Shown here in pieces: positions 1-10,674 of a stretch of DNA of 64,000 nucleotides (the stretch's first letter is position 1; every line of letters starts with the position of its first letter). The DNA comes from Chamaecrista fasciculata (lineage: Eukaryota > Streptophyta > Magnoliopsida > Fabales > Fabaceae). The position numbers and the translations under genes are program-made. Under the pieces are notes generated by a model. That model searched no databases. It was not told where the DNA came from and was given only the letters and a program-made list of their open reading frames with translations. The stretch is from the NCBI GenBank assembly GCA_003254925.1, contig QANZ01041611.1, positions 6,754 to 70,753 of the forward strand, in the 5' to 3' direction.

Positions 1-1
1 G

Positions 2-709
2 TTTGGGATCCCCCATACCTTAATAACTGACAATGGCCGCCAATTCACAAGCCATCAATTTAAGAAATTTTGTGCGAACTGGCACATACACCACAAAACC
101 ACCTCAGTTGAACACCCAGCCACCAACAGGCAAGTGGAGCTGGCCAATAGAATAATACTCAAAGGGCTCAAGAAAAGATTTGACGCCGCTAAGGGGAGAT
201 GGGTAGACGAACTGGGATCCGTACTCTGGTCTTACAGAACAACAGAACAAACCGCAACCAAAGAAACGCCGTTTGCCCTAACATATGGCCACGAAGCGGT
301 CATTCCAGCCGAAATAGGGATACCATCGCAGCGAACCGAGCAATATCCTCATGCTAATGACAATGATCACATGCTACAAGTACTTGATGGACTTGATGAA
401 CGGCGCGAGATGGCGGAAATCAGGCAGCACGCCTACAACCAGATGGTCGCCAGATATCATGATAAAAACATTAAGAGGCGAACCATCAAGGTGGGCGACC
501 TTGTCCTCCGCGAAGTCGCAAACAACAGAGTCGATCCCCGACACGAAAAGTTGGGACCAAACTGGGAAGGACCATACAGAGTCACCACTGCTATGCCAGG
601 GAGCGCATATCGATTGGAAACAATGGATGCTCGCCCATTACCGAGCTCCTGGAATATCTCCAAGCTAAAATTCTACTTCCCATCCCCTGACGATGAAGAC
701 AACGAGTGA
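2..709 (+). CDS. Ty3/gypsy (Tat-lineage) integrase, C-terminal part (TE-A)
   Basis: The reading frame is open from base 2 to the stop at 707-709, so the window cuts into a longer pol polyprotein. It starts inside the integrase catalytic core: TDNGRQF carries the second catalytic Asp, and NRQVELANR carries the catalytic Glu, with Arg replacing the usual Gly before it. It continues through the core end (WVDELGSVLWSYRTT, TPFALTYGHEAVIPAE) to the C-terminal GPY/F-like module (KLGPNWEGPYRV), ending at NISKLKFYFPSP. Integrase joins element cDNA to host DNA. The minus-strand integrase end at 54150-54709 (TE-D) is clearly related. No stop or frameshift is visible in this part, so TE-A may be fairly young. 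The start of the polyprotein lies left of the window. Confidence 0.93.
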   Translation, partial: FGIPHTLITDNGRQFTSHQFKKFCANWHIHHKTTSVEHPATNRQVELANRIILKGLKKRFDAAKGRWVDELGSVLWSYRTTEQTATKETPFALTYGHEAVIPAEIGIPSQRTEQYPHANDNDHMLQVLDGLDERREMAEIRQHAYNQMVARYHDKNIKRRTIKVGDLVLREVANNRVDPRHEKLGPNWEGPYRVTTAMPGSAYRLETMDARPLPSSWNISKLKFYFPSPDDEDNE

Positions 710-1440
710 TGGTAGCCGGCTACACCCAACTCTGTTTGTTTAGAAAAAAAAACAAAAAACAAAAAAAGAAAACTCTTAGTCATTTTTATGCCATTTACAT
801 ATTTATGTCATTCACCAGTTATTTAACAAAGACTCTTAGTCGCTTTCGCATCATGTCCAGACTTTATTGAGACGCTTAGTCTATAACTTTCCCATTATTC
901 ATAATTAAAAGACCCATGGTTGTTTTCACATTATCCATGAACAAATTTATAAGCAACAACTTGCATCAACATCATTCGTATGAGACCATAGTCGCCCGAT
1001 GCATGCTCAAGCACTACTACGGTCACTCATCCACCAGTGTCTCTCTCACGAGTACATAAAAGCCCAAGGCGAAAATCGGGCATGATGCCCATCACTACCG
1101 CTAGGGGGGACGCCCCCAAGAATGGTAAAAACCGGACGCCAGGCCGTCCTGTGAGTATGACACTCACAACCCACGCGGGCAACACCCCTTGGGAGGCTAG
1201 CCACAAACGAGAATTCTCTAAGTCCCAGAAAACGAAGCAAGCCAACAAGAGCATAAGTGCTCATTACAAAGTGTGGTCATCCACACAAAATATTCATTTC
1301 ATAAAAATACATAGGGTCCAATACATAGAATAAGGCGTGGTCACCCATACAGAAATCTAAATGCAAAGCATGGCAACATAAGCCTTCAAAAGAGGCAAAC
1401 AAGGCAAGCATAAATCTAATACATAAAAGGGCCTAGGCGG
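710..1440. other. TE-A spacer between integrase and antisense ORF
   Basis: Non-coding interior of TE-A. It begins with an A-rich run (738-770) and then holds short repeats of an 'actcttagtc' type motif (771-885). I see no credible coding frame. The short ORFs around 1027-1333 overlap on both strands and resemble nothing I know. Confidence 0.5.
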
Positions 1441-1464
1441 CCAGCTCCCATCAAAACATGAGTA

Positions 1465-3700
1465 TCACAGGCCAGGGGGAGGTGGGCCCGATGTCCCCGC
1501 AGATCCATCGCAACCAGGTGGATAATAAGGCCCCTCATAATAGGGAAAATCAGCATCCCCCTCTGACTGATAGCCGATGGTGCCATAATCCTCTGGCATG
1601 TCCGCGAACGGCGAGTTTGGAGGGTCGGTTTCTTCATTCCAGTCTCTAATCACGTTGCCTCCAAAGACAAACTTGTTAGGGCAAATCCCTTTGGTAACCA
1701 GGTTGGGATTCACCAAACGCAACTGGTTCACAGCATTCTTGAAGTTGCTATAGCCGACGCGGGTGTTCTCCCATCTGTGCTTGCGGGCCTGCTCCGCCAT
1801 TTCAGTCTTTAAGGCTATATGGTCGGTCTCCAAGTTTGCCAGCTTCGTCTCATACTCAAAATTCTGCATGGATAATCGACCAAAGTCCTCCTGCAAGTTT
1901 TCAAGCCTGCTCTGAACGATATTGCGCTCGGCCACTTCCCTCTCTAGCTGAGCAGACAAGTTCTTCTTCTCTCTCACCAGGCGATCCACCGCCTCGCCCG
2001 ACTGGAACAACTTCTCCATCACAAACATATGTGATCTAGCATCTGTTCTAGCAGCCTCCATGGAAGGATTAACTTCCTCATTTGTTATTGCCTCTATCGC
2101 TTCATTGTGGTAAGCAGGCAAATCGGGAGTCCACCCCATAGCAGCGAAGGGATCATAGGCCATGTCACTGGGATCCAAGTGGACAGAGGGTCCCGCCGCC
2201 GGTCGGTTCCTTTTGGGCCGCTTGTCCGCTCGAGCTCGACCTTTGCCCCGCGCATTCACCTGAGGAGGGTCGATCGAAGCCTCCGGCATAGGGACCTCAT
2301 GAGGAGGCGGTGAGCAACGCGCCGGTTCGGGGGCGCCAACCTCTTTAGAATCGGGCCGAGCAACAGCACGCCTCATGCCACCCCCACCATTCATACTTTG
2401 GAACAGTTTGCCTACAAAAGAAAAAAAAAGAAGAATGTGTCACAAAAGAAATACACAAAACATCAACAATAAGCCAAAAAAAGAACAAGTAAGGAACATA
2501 CAAGTAGCTTTACAAGGAGCGGAAAAAGGGGGGTCAAGGCCGACTGGTTCAAAAATCCCACCAACAACCAATTTCAAGGCAGTTAGCCTCTCAACCCTTT
2601 TAAGATCCGCCCAATCGCAAACATAAATTTCTCTAACTCGTGGAATCCCCCAATTTGTCCTGAAGAGGGGGCGGCCATCTTCTCCAATCCACCAGGGATG
2701 AACCCCTGGAAGGGGGCGAATAAGAAAAAACTTGTCTGCCCAATTCTTGGGACGGTTGGGACAGCCTGACATGATCTTAGGACGATTGATTCGGCGAATT
2801 ACCGATGCATAGCCTTTGTTCTGACACTTAGCTCGGTAAAAGTAAAAGAACAGAGCAGCAGTAGGCTCAACACCCTCCACCTCACATTTTTGGCCAAACG
2901 CCAACACCTACCACCAGCCATTGCATCCAAGCTGGACGGGGCACACGTTCATAATGGTAAGAACATCCATCACCCAACGAGGAAAGGGGATGCTAAGGTT
3001 CCAAACAGAAAAAAGCCACCCATAAAAAAGAAATCCGCAAGGGTCGCTATGCTGCACTCTTGGGTCAGTCTCCCCCGAGGGAACAGCCTGGCAAAGGTCG
3101 CCAACAACAGAAGAGATGTGGCTATTGAACTCATTAATAGTGGCAGGATCAACCCAAACACTACAACAATCATGAATGGACGCCTTCACGTCGGTATTAA
3201 TGACGCCCGGATACTTAGCTCGAATTTTTCTCAAAAACTTGGCGGAAACCCGGTCCTTCAGGTCACGAGTCAGAGGCTTATTAGCCATAGGATGCCCAAC
3301 CTCAAGAAACTGACTCTCTCTCTCATGGAACAATACCGCACCACCACCAATTCTCACAACTGCCCCTCCCAGGAAATCCCCCCAAGTCGAAACAGGGTCA
3401 GGAGGGTACCCACAAGCATGGCAGCCCGACCCAAATTGCGGCTCTCGGGAACCAGCCACATCCGTTGAAGGCGACCCCAAGAAGCCGCTCGGGCGCACAC
3501 CCTCAACAGACTGACCAAACCGGAGAACACGGGAGCCGATTGTTGCCCAACCCAATATCTAGAACCCAACTCCCTGCAAAGATCCCTGACATCCCCCGGA
3601 TAAAAAGTCCCACCTTCCTCGGGGTAACATGGATGGGGAGGAATCTCAATAGCGATGGGCCGAGAACGATCAACAGGATACCCCCCCCCCCTCGTCAACT
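1465..3700 (-). pseudogene. TE-A antisense gene (gypsy-type domain + coiled coil), broken
   Basis: It runs opposite to the integrase. The upstream part (about 3700-2500) encodes a domain homologous to the antisense ORF of TE-D (50436-51441). Shared landmarks include a CGFLF segment, IPFP, NVCPVQL, an FFYFYR block, and W-D-x-F followed by a G-x-PLF-x-x-W block. This resembles the Pfam group named 'putative gypsy type transposon' (Transposase_28). An in-frame TAG at 2908-2910 interrupts it after NGWW, and the upper part changes frame near 3500, so this copy looks dead or has extra introns. A likely intron (donor near 2500, acceptor TTTTGTAG near 2415, both on the minus strand) leads to a second exon, 2394-1465. 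That exon has a charged N-terminus, a coiled coil (about residues 125-215 of 309) and an acidic, Pro/Gly-rich tail. Function unknown. Extra antisense ORFs are established for Tat-lineage elements. Confidence 0.68.
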
Positions 3701-3939
3701 ATAGAAGAAGAAGTAGAATCCATAAAGACAAAGACAAGGAGGCCACCTCACCTGATGGTCGCCTGAGCTAAGTGTGGTCACCCAACCGCGCAAAAGAGCA
3801 GCAACAATTGCAATGTTATGGCCGCCCGAAAAGCAGAATCACACAAAGAGGACTAGCTGTAAAAACATGAACAAACGCACAGTCAAAAATCAAAACAACT
3901 TTTGAAGAATCAAACACAAACCAATTTGTCCAAAGAAAG

Positions 3940-4082
3940 TCATGAATCAAAGACTTGAGCAAGCAAAAAAAATCAAGAACGCTCAAGAACGTTCATCGAA
4001 AACTCAAGAACGATCAAGAACATTCATCAAAAACTCAAGAACACTCAAGAACGTTCATCTAAAACTCAAGAACATTCAAGAG
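3940..4082. repeat. Short tandem repeats (about 29-39 bp) upstream of the TE-A antisense ORF
   Basis: A degenerate array built on 'aactcaagaacg-ttcatcaaa' occurs four or more times between the antisense ORF and the LTR. It would lie in the 5' leader of the antisense transcript. Arrays next to the polypurine tract are common in Tat-type elements. Confidence 0.7.
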
Positions 4083-4157
4083 AAACCAACCTTCAAGGGA
4101 ATCCCGGCGGTGGTCGACGGAGGTCCGGCGAGAAACCACCCAAAAACTTCAACCTCA

Positions 4158-4178
4158 AAGAAGAAAGAGGGAGGAGAG
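4158..4178 (+). other. TE-A polypurine tract
   Basis: An uninterrupted 20-21 base purine run (AAGAAGAAAGAGGGAGGAGA core) sits directly before TGTAAC. It is the expected plus-strand primer site for reverse transcription and marks the start of the 3' LTR. Confidence 0.7.
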
Positions 4179-4261
4179 TGTAACTTCTAGAGAGAAGGTG
4201 AAAAATTCTTAGAGAGAGGTGAAAACTAAGTTGTGTGAAAAAACTCACACAAACCAAGGCT

Positions 4262-4269
4262 TTTTATAG
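4262..4269 (-). promoter_or_regulatory. Antisense TATA box in the TE-A LTR
   Basis: On the minus strand CCTATAAAAAGCC lies about 85 bp inside the LTR. It is followed by a CT-rich stretch (4150-4230) typical of a plant 5' untranslated leader, then by the antisense ORF. The position matches the minus-strand logic of TE-D, where the antisense TATA is also at the LTR edge. Promoter function is inferred. Confidence 0.5.
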
Positions 4270-4649
4270 GAAGGAAATGAAGATGGAAGCTCTACATGAA
4301 AGCATGGCCGCCAACAACATTTTTCAGCCAAACACCCCACATGGCCGCCAACCACCATCTTTGAAGCCAACTCCCAGCACACGGCCTCTACAATGCATGG
4401 TCGTCGTTAAAAAATACGCACAACACTTGACCTCCAAGGCATCGTCACTACAAGGCATGGCCGCCAATGGGAGTAAGAGCTTCACTCTCAAACCTCCAAA
4501 TGCATGTATCCCAAAGCGTGATCATTCACCATACAATGCAAGGCGCACTCGCACCCCCCCCCCCCCAACGAGGCTAGCGGGGACAGAATCGCATCTTTTC
4601 GGAGGGACTAGTGATAATATAACAACGAAAGCATACCTTGAGCAAGGAC

Positions 4650-4860
4650 AAGCATGCCCCACCGTAGGCATGGCCTAGCGGCCATACCCCAGTAATTAAG
4701 GGCATGGCCGCTAGGCCCCAATATTTATGGGCATGGCCTAGCGGCCATGCCCCACATTTAAGGGGCATGGCTGCTAGGCCATGTTTCATAATTATGGGGC
4801 ATGGCCGCGGCATGGCCTAGCAGCCATGCCCCACAATTTAAGGCCACTAGGCCATGTCCC
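4650..4860. repeat. Palindromic 'GGCATGGCC(T/G)AGCGGCCATGCC' array in LTR U3
   Basis: At least seven alternating forward and inverted copies of a GCATGGCCTAGCGGCCATGC-type unit are separated by short AT spacers. Each unit is itself nearly palindromic. They lie upstream of the sense TATA and could form cruciforms or bind a dimeric factor. Confidence 0.8.
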
Positions 4861-5044
4861 ACCATCATGCTTATCCAATCTTACGTGGGTTAGTAAGTCA
4901 ATCGCGCATATGAATTCAGTTAAGATCCGCCTAAGATATCTCCAAGAAATATCTTCACGGCTACATCAACTCAAAAAGGATTCTCCTATAACCAATAGGA
5001 AACGGAATCCCACAAATCTCGGACCTGCCTATGGCCGCCCGACC

Positions 5045-5052
5045 TATAAAAA
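5045..5052 (+). promoter_or_regulatory. Sense TATA box of TE-A LTR
   Basis: CCTATAAAAAGGC is a strong TATA box. The conserved GCATCGGAGG box is about 80 bp downstream, consistent with the start of the R region lying between them. Confidence 0.6.
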
Positions 5053-5247
5053 GGCTTAGGCAGACTCACTAAAGGTAACACACTTAATTCAGTCTAGACT
5101 GGTTACTCTCAAATACTCTTACTGACTTAGGCATCGGAGGAGAATCGCGGGCAAGCACCCCCGCTATTCTTTGTTTTGCAGGAAATCGTCATCAGAGTTC
5201 CTCACTAAACCAGGTAAAAGCCCCCCGGGCCAGAACTTAGTTCATCA

Positions 5248-5475
5248 GATAGATATAGATAGATAGATATATAGAAGATATAGATATATAGATATAGATA
5301 TAGATAGATATATAGATATAGATATAGATAGAAGATATATAGATATAGATATAGATAGATATAGATATATAGATATAGATATAGATATAGAATATAGATA
5401 TAGATATAGATTATATAGATATAGAATAGATATAGATATAGATATAGATATAGATATAGAATATAAATATAGATT
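5248..5475. repeat. GATATA/GATAGATA microsatellite
   Basis: An imperfect array of GATATA, GATAGATA and TATAGA units runs for about 225 bp directly after the LTR end. The AT-rich sequence to 5568 shows nothing recognisable. Confidence 0.95.
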
Positions 5476-6009
5476 ATTCTAAAATTTTAAAATGATTAAA
5501 TTATAAAAAATAATTAATAAATTTTCATCAAAATGTAAAACAACAAAAAGTAATGAAAGAAAAAAATTGAGTAAACTAACTTCCCGGTCCTTGATTTTTG
5601 GACACGGTGACAGATAGGTCCTTGAATTTTACGCATTGTATTAGCCGGTCCCCAAAATTTGCAAACGCCTAACTAATTGGTCCCTCTGTCATATTGGCAT
5701 TATAAAAAAACTGACGTGGCTATAACGGACACTGATGTGTCCCGTTATGTGCTGACGTGTCCCGTTATGACCACGTCAGATTCCGTCATCCTAAAAAAAA
5801 TGTCACATCAAATAAAAAAGACATATCAGATTTTCGCCATTGCACTAATAGGTCTCTGACCCATTTTTATTCCATTATTCTCAATTCCCCCCTCCTTTTC
5901 ATCATCTTCATTTATTTTAGTCCCAAATTCTCAAAATAAAATTGTAAAGTATCCTAGAACTCTTCCAAACATTTCAATTTAGTCATTAAAAATATTAAAA
6001 ACCCTACAA

Positions 6010-6275
6010 CCTTAATCCCTAAAACTCTAAACCCCAAACCCTAAAACTTTTAAAAAAGTATGAGTTGTACAATTAAGTCTCTGATACAATGTTTTCCCAT
6101 TATTCTCAATTCCCTCTCTTTTTCATCATCTTCATTCATTTTAGTCTCAAGNAACATTCCAATTTAGTCCTTAAAAGTATTAAAAACCCTAAAATCCTAA
6201 AACCCTAAACTCTAAAACCCTAAACCCTAAAATCTAAAGCACTAAACCCCTAAACCCTAAATCCTAAACCCCTAA
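6010..6275. repeat. Interstitial telomere-like CCCTAAA tracts (left arm)
   Basis: Degenerate AAACCCTAAA repeats are mixed with 'ttcatcatcttcat' runs inside the fold-back element. The mirror tracts (TTTAGGGTTT) are at about 7470-8220. They are element subterminal sequence, not a chromosome end. Confidence 0.85.
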
Positions 6276-6869
6276 AAAAACTACTCTCTTGAAATTTGGT
6301 CCCTAAATCCTACTTTCCTCTTCATCATCTTCATCTTTCATCATCTTCATCTTCTCATCCACTCCAAACCCCAAACCACAAAACCCTAAAACTACACAAC
6401 CAGAAATCACCAAAGATTACACAAGTTTCATCAATTCATCAATTCTTGATTAAAAAAAATTAGTTCATCATCAGTTCATATCTTCATCATCATCATTCAT
6501 AAGTTCATCATCCAAAAATTAAAAAAAAAATCAGTTCATCATCAGTTCATATCATCATCATCATCATCATNGTTCATCATAAAAAAAAAATAGTTCATCA
6601 TCATTCATCAGTTCATCATCCAAAAATTAAAAAAAAAAATCCTAAAAATTAAAACAAAAATCGTCATCATCATCATCATCAGTTCATCAAGGTTCACTAG
6701 CTATCCCATTCTATAGATCATTGCTTTCTTTGATCCACATGATATTCAGTTCGATGCTGGTGGTCACTCTTTATTCACTGCTTCCCAAATTCCAATCATC
6801 AAAAAAGATCGTTCATCATCATCATCAGTTAAAAAAATCCTAAAAATCCAACAGTAGTCGTACAAACCC

Positions 6870-7195
6870 TTGGAATCCATCGAGATTTCCGATTGTTCAT
6901 CTTTCTCTTGCCCTCCATTTTACTACGCCTACGCCGACGGAAGCCTAATCCTCTCTGTTTCTTCTCTGATTCTCAGAAAGAGAACAACAAACAAAACGAA
7001 CGGTGAACTCGTCGAATGCTCGAAAACCCTAAACACCGCTATTTTTACAGCGTCGGGCTCGCGGCGATCTCTGTCAGGAAAACAATGATTCCGGCGCCAG
7101 AGATGCTTCGGAGAGTCGACCGGAGCGGAAACGGCGGCATGGTGGTGGATTCCGGCACGACGTTCACGATGTTACCTGCGAGTTTGTATGACTAG
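6870..7195 (+). pseudogene. Captured aspartic protease (A1, nepenthesin-type) fragments
   Basis: Two pieces of a plant pepsin-like protease lie in the loop of the fold-back element. The first (about 6900-6951) reads SCPPFYYAYADGSLI, matching the segment after the first active site. The second (7025-7195, another frame) reads NPKHRYFYSVGLAAIS, then IPAPEMLRRVD, then GGMVVDSGTTFTMLP. It contains the second catalytic DSGT and stops at TAG 7193-7195. The piece between them in the parent protein is missing, so this is a rearranged, non-functional copy. It may still be transcribed. The parent gene is outside the window. Confidence 0.8.
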
Positions 7196-8732
7196 GGTTG
7201 GATTTTTAGAATTTTTTTAACTGATGATCATTATGAACGATTTTTTTTATAATGAACCTTTGATTGGAATTTGGGAAGCAGTGAATAAAGAGTGACCATA
7301 CCAGCATCCAAGACCATGTGGATCAAAGAAAGCAATGATCTATGGAATGGGATAGCTAGTGAACCTTTGATGAAATGATGATGGTGATGACGATTTTTGT
7401 TTTAATTTTTGAATGATGAACTGATAAATGATGATGATGAACTATTTTTTTTTAATGATGAATGATTTAGGGTTTAAGAATTTAAGTTTTAGGATTTAAG
7501 GGTTTGAGGTTTGAAATTTTAGAGTTTAGGGTTTTCGATGGTAGGGTTTAGGTATTTTAATATTTTTAAGAACTAAATTGAATGAAAATGAAAATTAAAA
7601 AAACAATTAAGTTCTAGGGATTTAGGGTTTTAAATATTTTTAAGGACTAAATTAGAATTCTTAGAAAAGTTTTAGGACACTTTACAATTTTATTTTGAGG
7701 ACTAAAATGAATGAAGATGATGAAAAAGAGCGGGAATTGAAAATAATGGGATAAGAATGAGTTAGAGACCTAATTGTACAACTCAAACTTTTTTTTAAGG
7801 TTTTAGGGTTTAGCGTTTAGGATTTGGGGTTTTAAGCTTTAGGTTTTAGGGTTTTTAATATTTTTAAGGACTAAATTGGAATGTTTTGAAGAGTTTTGAG
7901 ACACCTTACAATTTTATTTTGAGGATTTGGGACTAAAATAAATGAAGATGATGAAAACGAGAGAGAATTGAGAATAATGGAATAAAAATGGGTCAATGAC
8001 CTAATGGATCAACTCAAACATTTTTTTTAGGGTTTAGGGTTTAGAGTTTGGGGTTTAGGGTTTTAAGATTTAGTGTTTTAAATATTTTTAAGGACTAATT
8101 TGAAATTTTTNGAATTGAGAATAATGGAATAAAAATGGGTCAATGACCTAATGGATCAACTCAAACATTTTTTTTAGGGTTTAGGGTTTAGAGTTTGGGG
8201 TTTAGGGTTTTAAGATTTAGTGTTTTAAATATTTTTAAGGACTAAATTGAAATGTTTAGAAGAGTTTTGAGACACTTTACAATTTTATTTTGAGGATTTG
8301 AGACTAAAATGAATGAAAATGATAAAAAAGAGGGGGAATTGAGAATAATAAAATAAAAATGGTCAGAGACCGCAAAGTGCACTTTAAAAATGCTGATGTG
8401 TGGCTATTTATGTGACGTGGCACAATTTTTCTTTTTTTTTAAACATCACGAGATCTGATGTGGCCATAACGAGACACGTCAGCACATAACGGGACACATC
8501 AGCGTCCGTTATGGCCACGTCAGCTTTTTTGTAACTTCAATATGACGGAGGAACCAATTAGTTAGACGTTTGCAAATTTCGGGGACCGGCTAGTACAATG
8601 CATAAAATTCAGGGACCTATCTGTCACCGCGTCCAAAATTCAGGAACCGAGAAGTTAGTTTACTCAAAAAAAAAAAATTACTCGACTCCTTTCTTAATTG
8701 ATATATCATATTCTTGATATTTGATTTTCTTT

Positions 8733-8985
8733 ATTTTTTTTTATAACTTGACGAGGCCAAAAAGCTAGCAAGCAAAACACACAACACAAAAAACTAAAAA
8801 CCCCTAAGGATCAAAACCGCAAACCATCTTCAAAAAGAATAAGGCCCAAACTCAGCATGATGATTTTCCTGAAACCCTTCTCCCAAGCAAGTTTTAAACC
8901 CACAAGAATTCCCCATAACTCATTCCAAAATATTACACCAACCCAACTTCTTACCCAAACCACAAACCATGAGAATAAATTTAAG
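8733..8985 (-). mobile_element. 5'-truncated LINE (L1-type) 3' end
   Basis: On the minus strand the reading frame encodes FWNELWGILVGLKLAW followed by EKGFRK, matching the RNase H-like domain found at the C-terminus of plant L1 ORF2 proteins (ELW-x-x-x-x-GL-x-LAW). The frame soon decays. The 3' end runs to a poly(A) tail, seen as T-rich sequence at 8733-8742. This is a typical 5'-truncated insertion. Confidence 0.7.
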
Positions 8986-8989
8986 AAAA

Positions 8990-10330
8990 TGTTGTTATAC
9001 AAGAAAAAAATACAATATATAGCAGTGGAGTGCCTTTATTTTTAGATTTACACAGATAGAAGCTATGAAATACAAAGAAAAAAAAATATACAATAGCCTC
9101 ATCCTTCAAGCCTCAATAACATTATCTGGACAAAATGAAGGCGGGCTTATATAATAAAAACCATTATGGCCCATAAAAAAAGAATATTAATACAAAGTTG
9201 GCACTCATATATCGTAATAATATTATATTTTGGATAATAAGTTGAAGTTAGAGATGAAAACTTGTTGCATGCATAGGGAATCAATGCCTGCGGGGCTCAA
9301 CTCCGGCTGTTTTCAGTGTCTCGGCAGTTCGAGGGCTGTTAAAAAAAATTTCATGTTAATTAGTCATAACTCCTACAACACAAAGAGATCAATAATGTTG
9401 TGCATGTTATAAATAATTATGTTTGTGAATATTCACATTTGTCTTTTGGTATTCTCTATGCATAGAAGTTTGAGTTTTCCTTTACTTTCTCTATGTACAT
9501 GAATATGACCTTATCACTTCATTATGTACATTAAGTTGGTACATCTCCCTTATAGATCCTTTAGCCTATAAATAGAGGCTTTAGATGTTGATGTAAAGTT
9601 GATGAAATGAGTTGAATGATAAGAACCACTCTCCCCTCTTACTTTTCTCTATTCTTTGAGTATTCATATTTCTTATATTTTATAAGAGTGTCAATGTAAT
9701 TTTTTTAAAGTTACATTTTGAGATGTTCGGAGAGAGTGTGAAATAAAAAATAAACTAATAATTTAGTTTCTGAAAGATTATTGAGCTTACAACTCATTTC
9801 TTAAAATATTGAAATATATAGTTCAGTTCTTAAAAGATCAACATAGTATATTCATTAGTTTTTTTGTTATTTTTTTAAATAGTATACTGTTTTAATTTTT
9901 TAGGGATTAAAAAATATATTCTTTTAATCTTTTAGAGACTAAATATGTATTTTAATTTTTCAGAGATTGAGTTGTTAACTAAATGATCTTTAAAAAATCA
10001 AATTGTCAGTTTTTTTTTTTGCCTGATTCAAATTGTCAGTTTACGATCAAACCATATATACTAAATTATCATTTATGAGAGAAAAATATAAAAGTATCTT
10101 TTTTTGTTTTTAATTATGACTTTTTTGAAAATACTTGTACTACTGAACTTGGCCAATGCAATGTATCTTTCAACTACAATTTATTTGCAAATCTCTCTTA
10201 AACTATCTAATTTAGCAAATACCTGTTTCAACTTTTACAATATTTTGAATTTACCATATTTCCATTGATTTATTTTATTTTACCTGTTTCAAAACCGGCC
10301 AGACCGGGTTGCCAGGGCAGGGCGGGTTTT
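8990..10330. other. Intergenic AT-rich DNA, possible LTR remnant
   Basis: No gene recognised. At 9480-9720 there is a promoter-like stretch with a good TATA box (cctataaatagaggc near 9570), followed by 'ctctcccctcttactttt'. It resembles a decayed copia-type LTR, but no clear ends or duplication can be shown. The remainder is AT-rich repeats. Confidence 0.4.
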
Positions 10331-10339
10331 GTTTGTCCC

Positions 10340-10625
10340 TACCTTTTATGAAGTTGATTATATCTATCTCATTTCAAGTTTGAATGCATTGAAATTGGAA
10401 TTAAGAGTTACTCTTGACGTGTTCTTTCTCTATCCAATTAGACAAGTTAGCAAACAAGGTCAAATAATATTTCGAAAGTGAATTTGATCAAAACATCAAT
10501 ACCAACTTTTAGTGTACTGTTTGATCTCGTTTGCACACAATTCCAACTAGATAGAGAAAGAATTCGTAATTATGATTTTATCACATTCGAATATAAAAAA
10601 AAGAGAGATATGATCAATTTTATGA
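10340..10625. repeat. Fold-back element core, family FB1
   Basis: Inverted arms: 'atatctatctcatttcaag' with 'ttctctatccaattag' on the left, and their complements at 10540-10620. The same core occurs near 13410, 29950, 30110, 30360, 39820 and 40060. It lies just past the stop codon of the B12D-like gene, on its 3' side. Confidence 0.65.
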
Positions 10626-10674
10626 GATGAATGCGGCGGCTCACTTTCAAATCCGATTTGACTTAGAGAGAGAG

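Larger units (their letters stand above)
4179..5244 (+). mobile_element. TE-A 3' LTR (Tat-lineage gypsy)
   Basis: It starts with TGTAAC right after the polypurine tract. The right end is approximate: a CA at 5243-5244 lies just before the microsatellite. Inside are a palindromic repeat array (4650-4860), a sense TATA box (5045-5052) and, about 80 bp downstream of it, GCATCGGAGGAGAATCGC (5131-5148), which is identical in the TE-D LTR. The shared box and spacing support LTR identity although the two LTRs otherwise differ. No target-site duplication can be checked because the 5' end of the element is outside the window. Confidence 0.65.
5569..8665. mobile_element. 3.1 kb Mutator-like fold-back element with captured gene fragment (Pack-MULE-like)
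   Basis: The terminal inverted repeats are about 210 bp and roughly 85-90% alike: 5569-5779 against 8455-8665, both starting GAGTAAACTAACTTC. The flanking 9 bases on the left are AAAAAAATT. On the right an A-run followed by TT could be the matching duplication but is ambiguous. Inside the TIRs the arms continue as an imperfect palindrome made of telomere-like CCCTAAA/TTTAGGG tracts and ATC/GAT-rich runs. A second pair of arms (about 6690-6800 and 7255-7365) surrounds a single-copy loop holding aspartic-protease sequence. Long TIRs plus a host gene fragment are typical of Pack-MULEs. No transposase is present, so it is non-autonomous. Confidence 0.82.

Noticed and set aside
6010..8220. True telomere or chromosome end
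   Set aside because: The tracts are short, degenerate, mirrored and enclosed by transposon TIRs.
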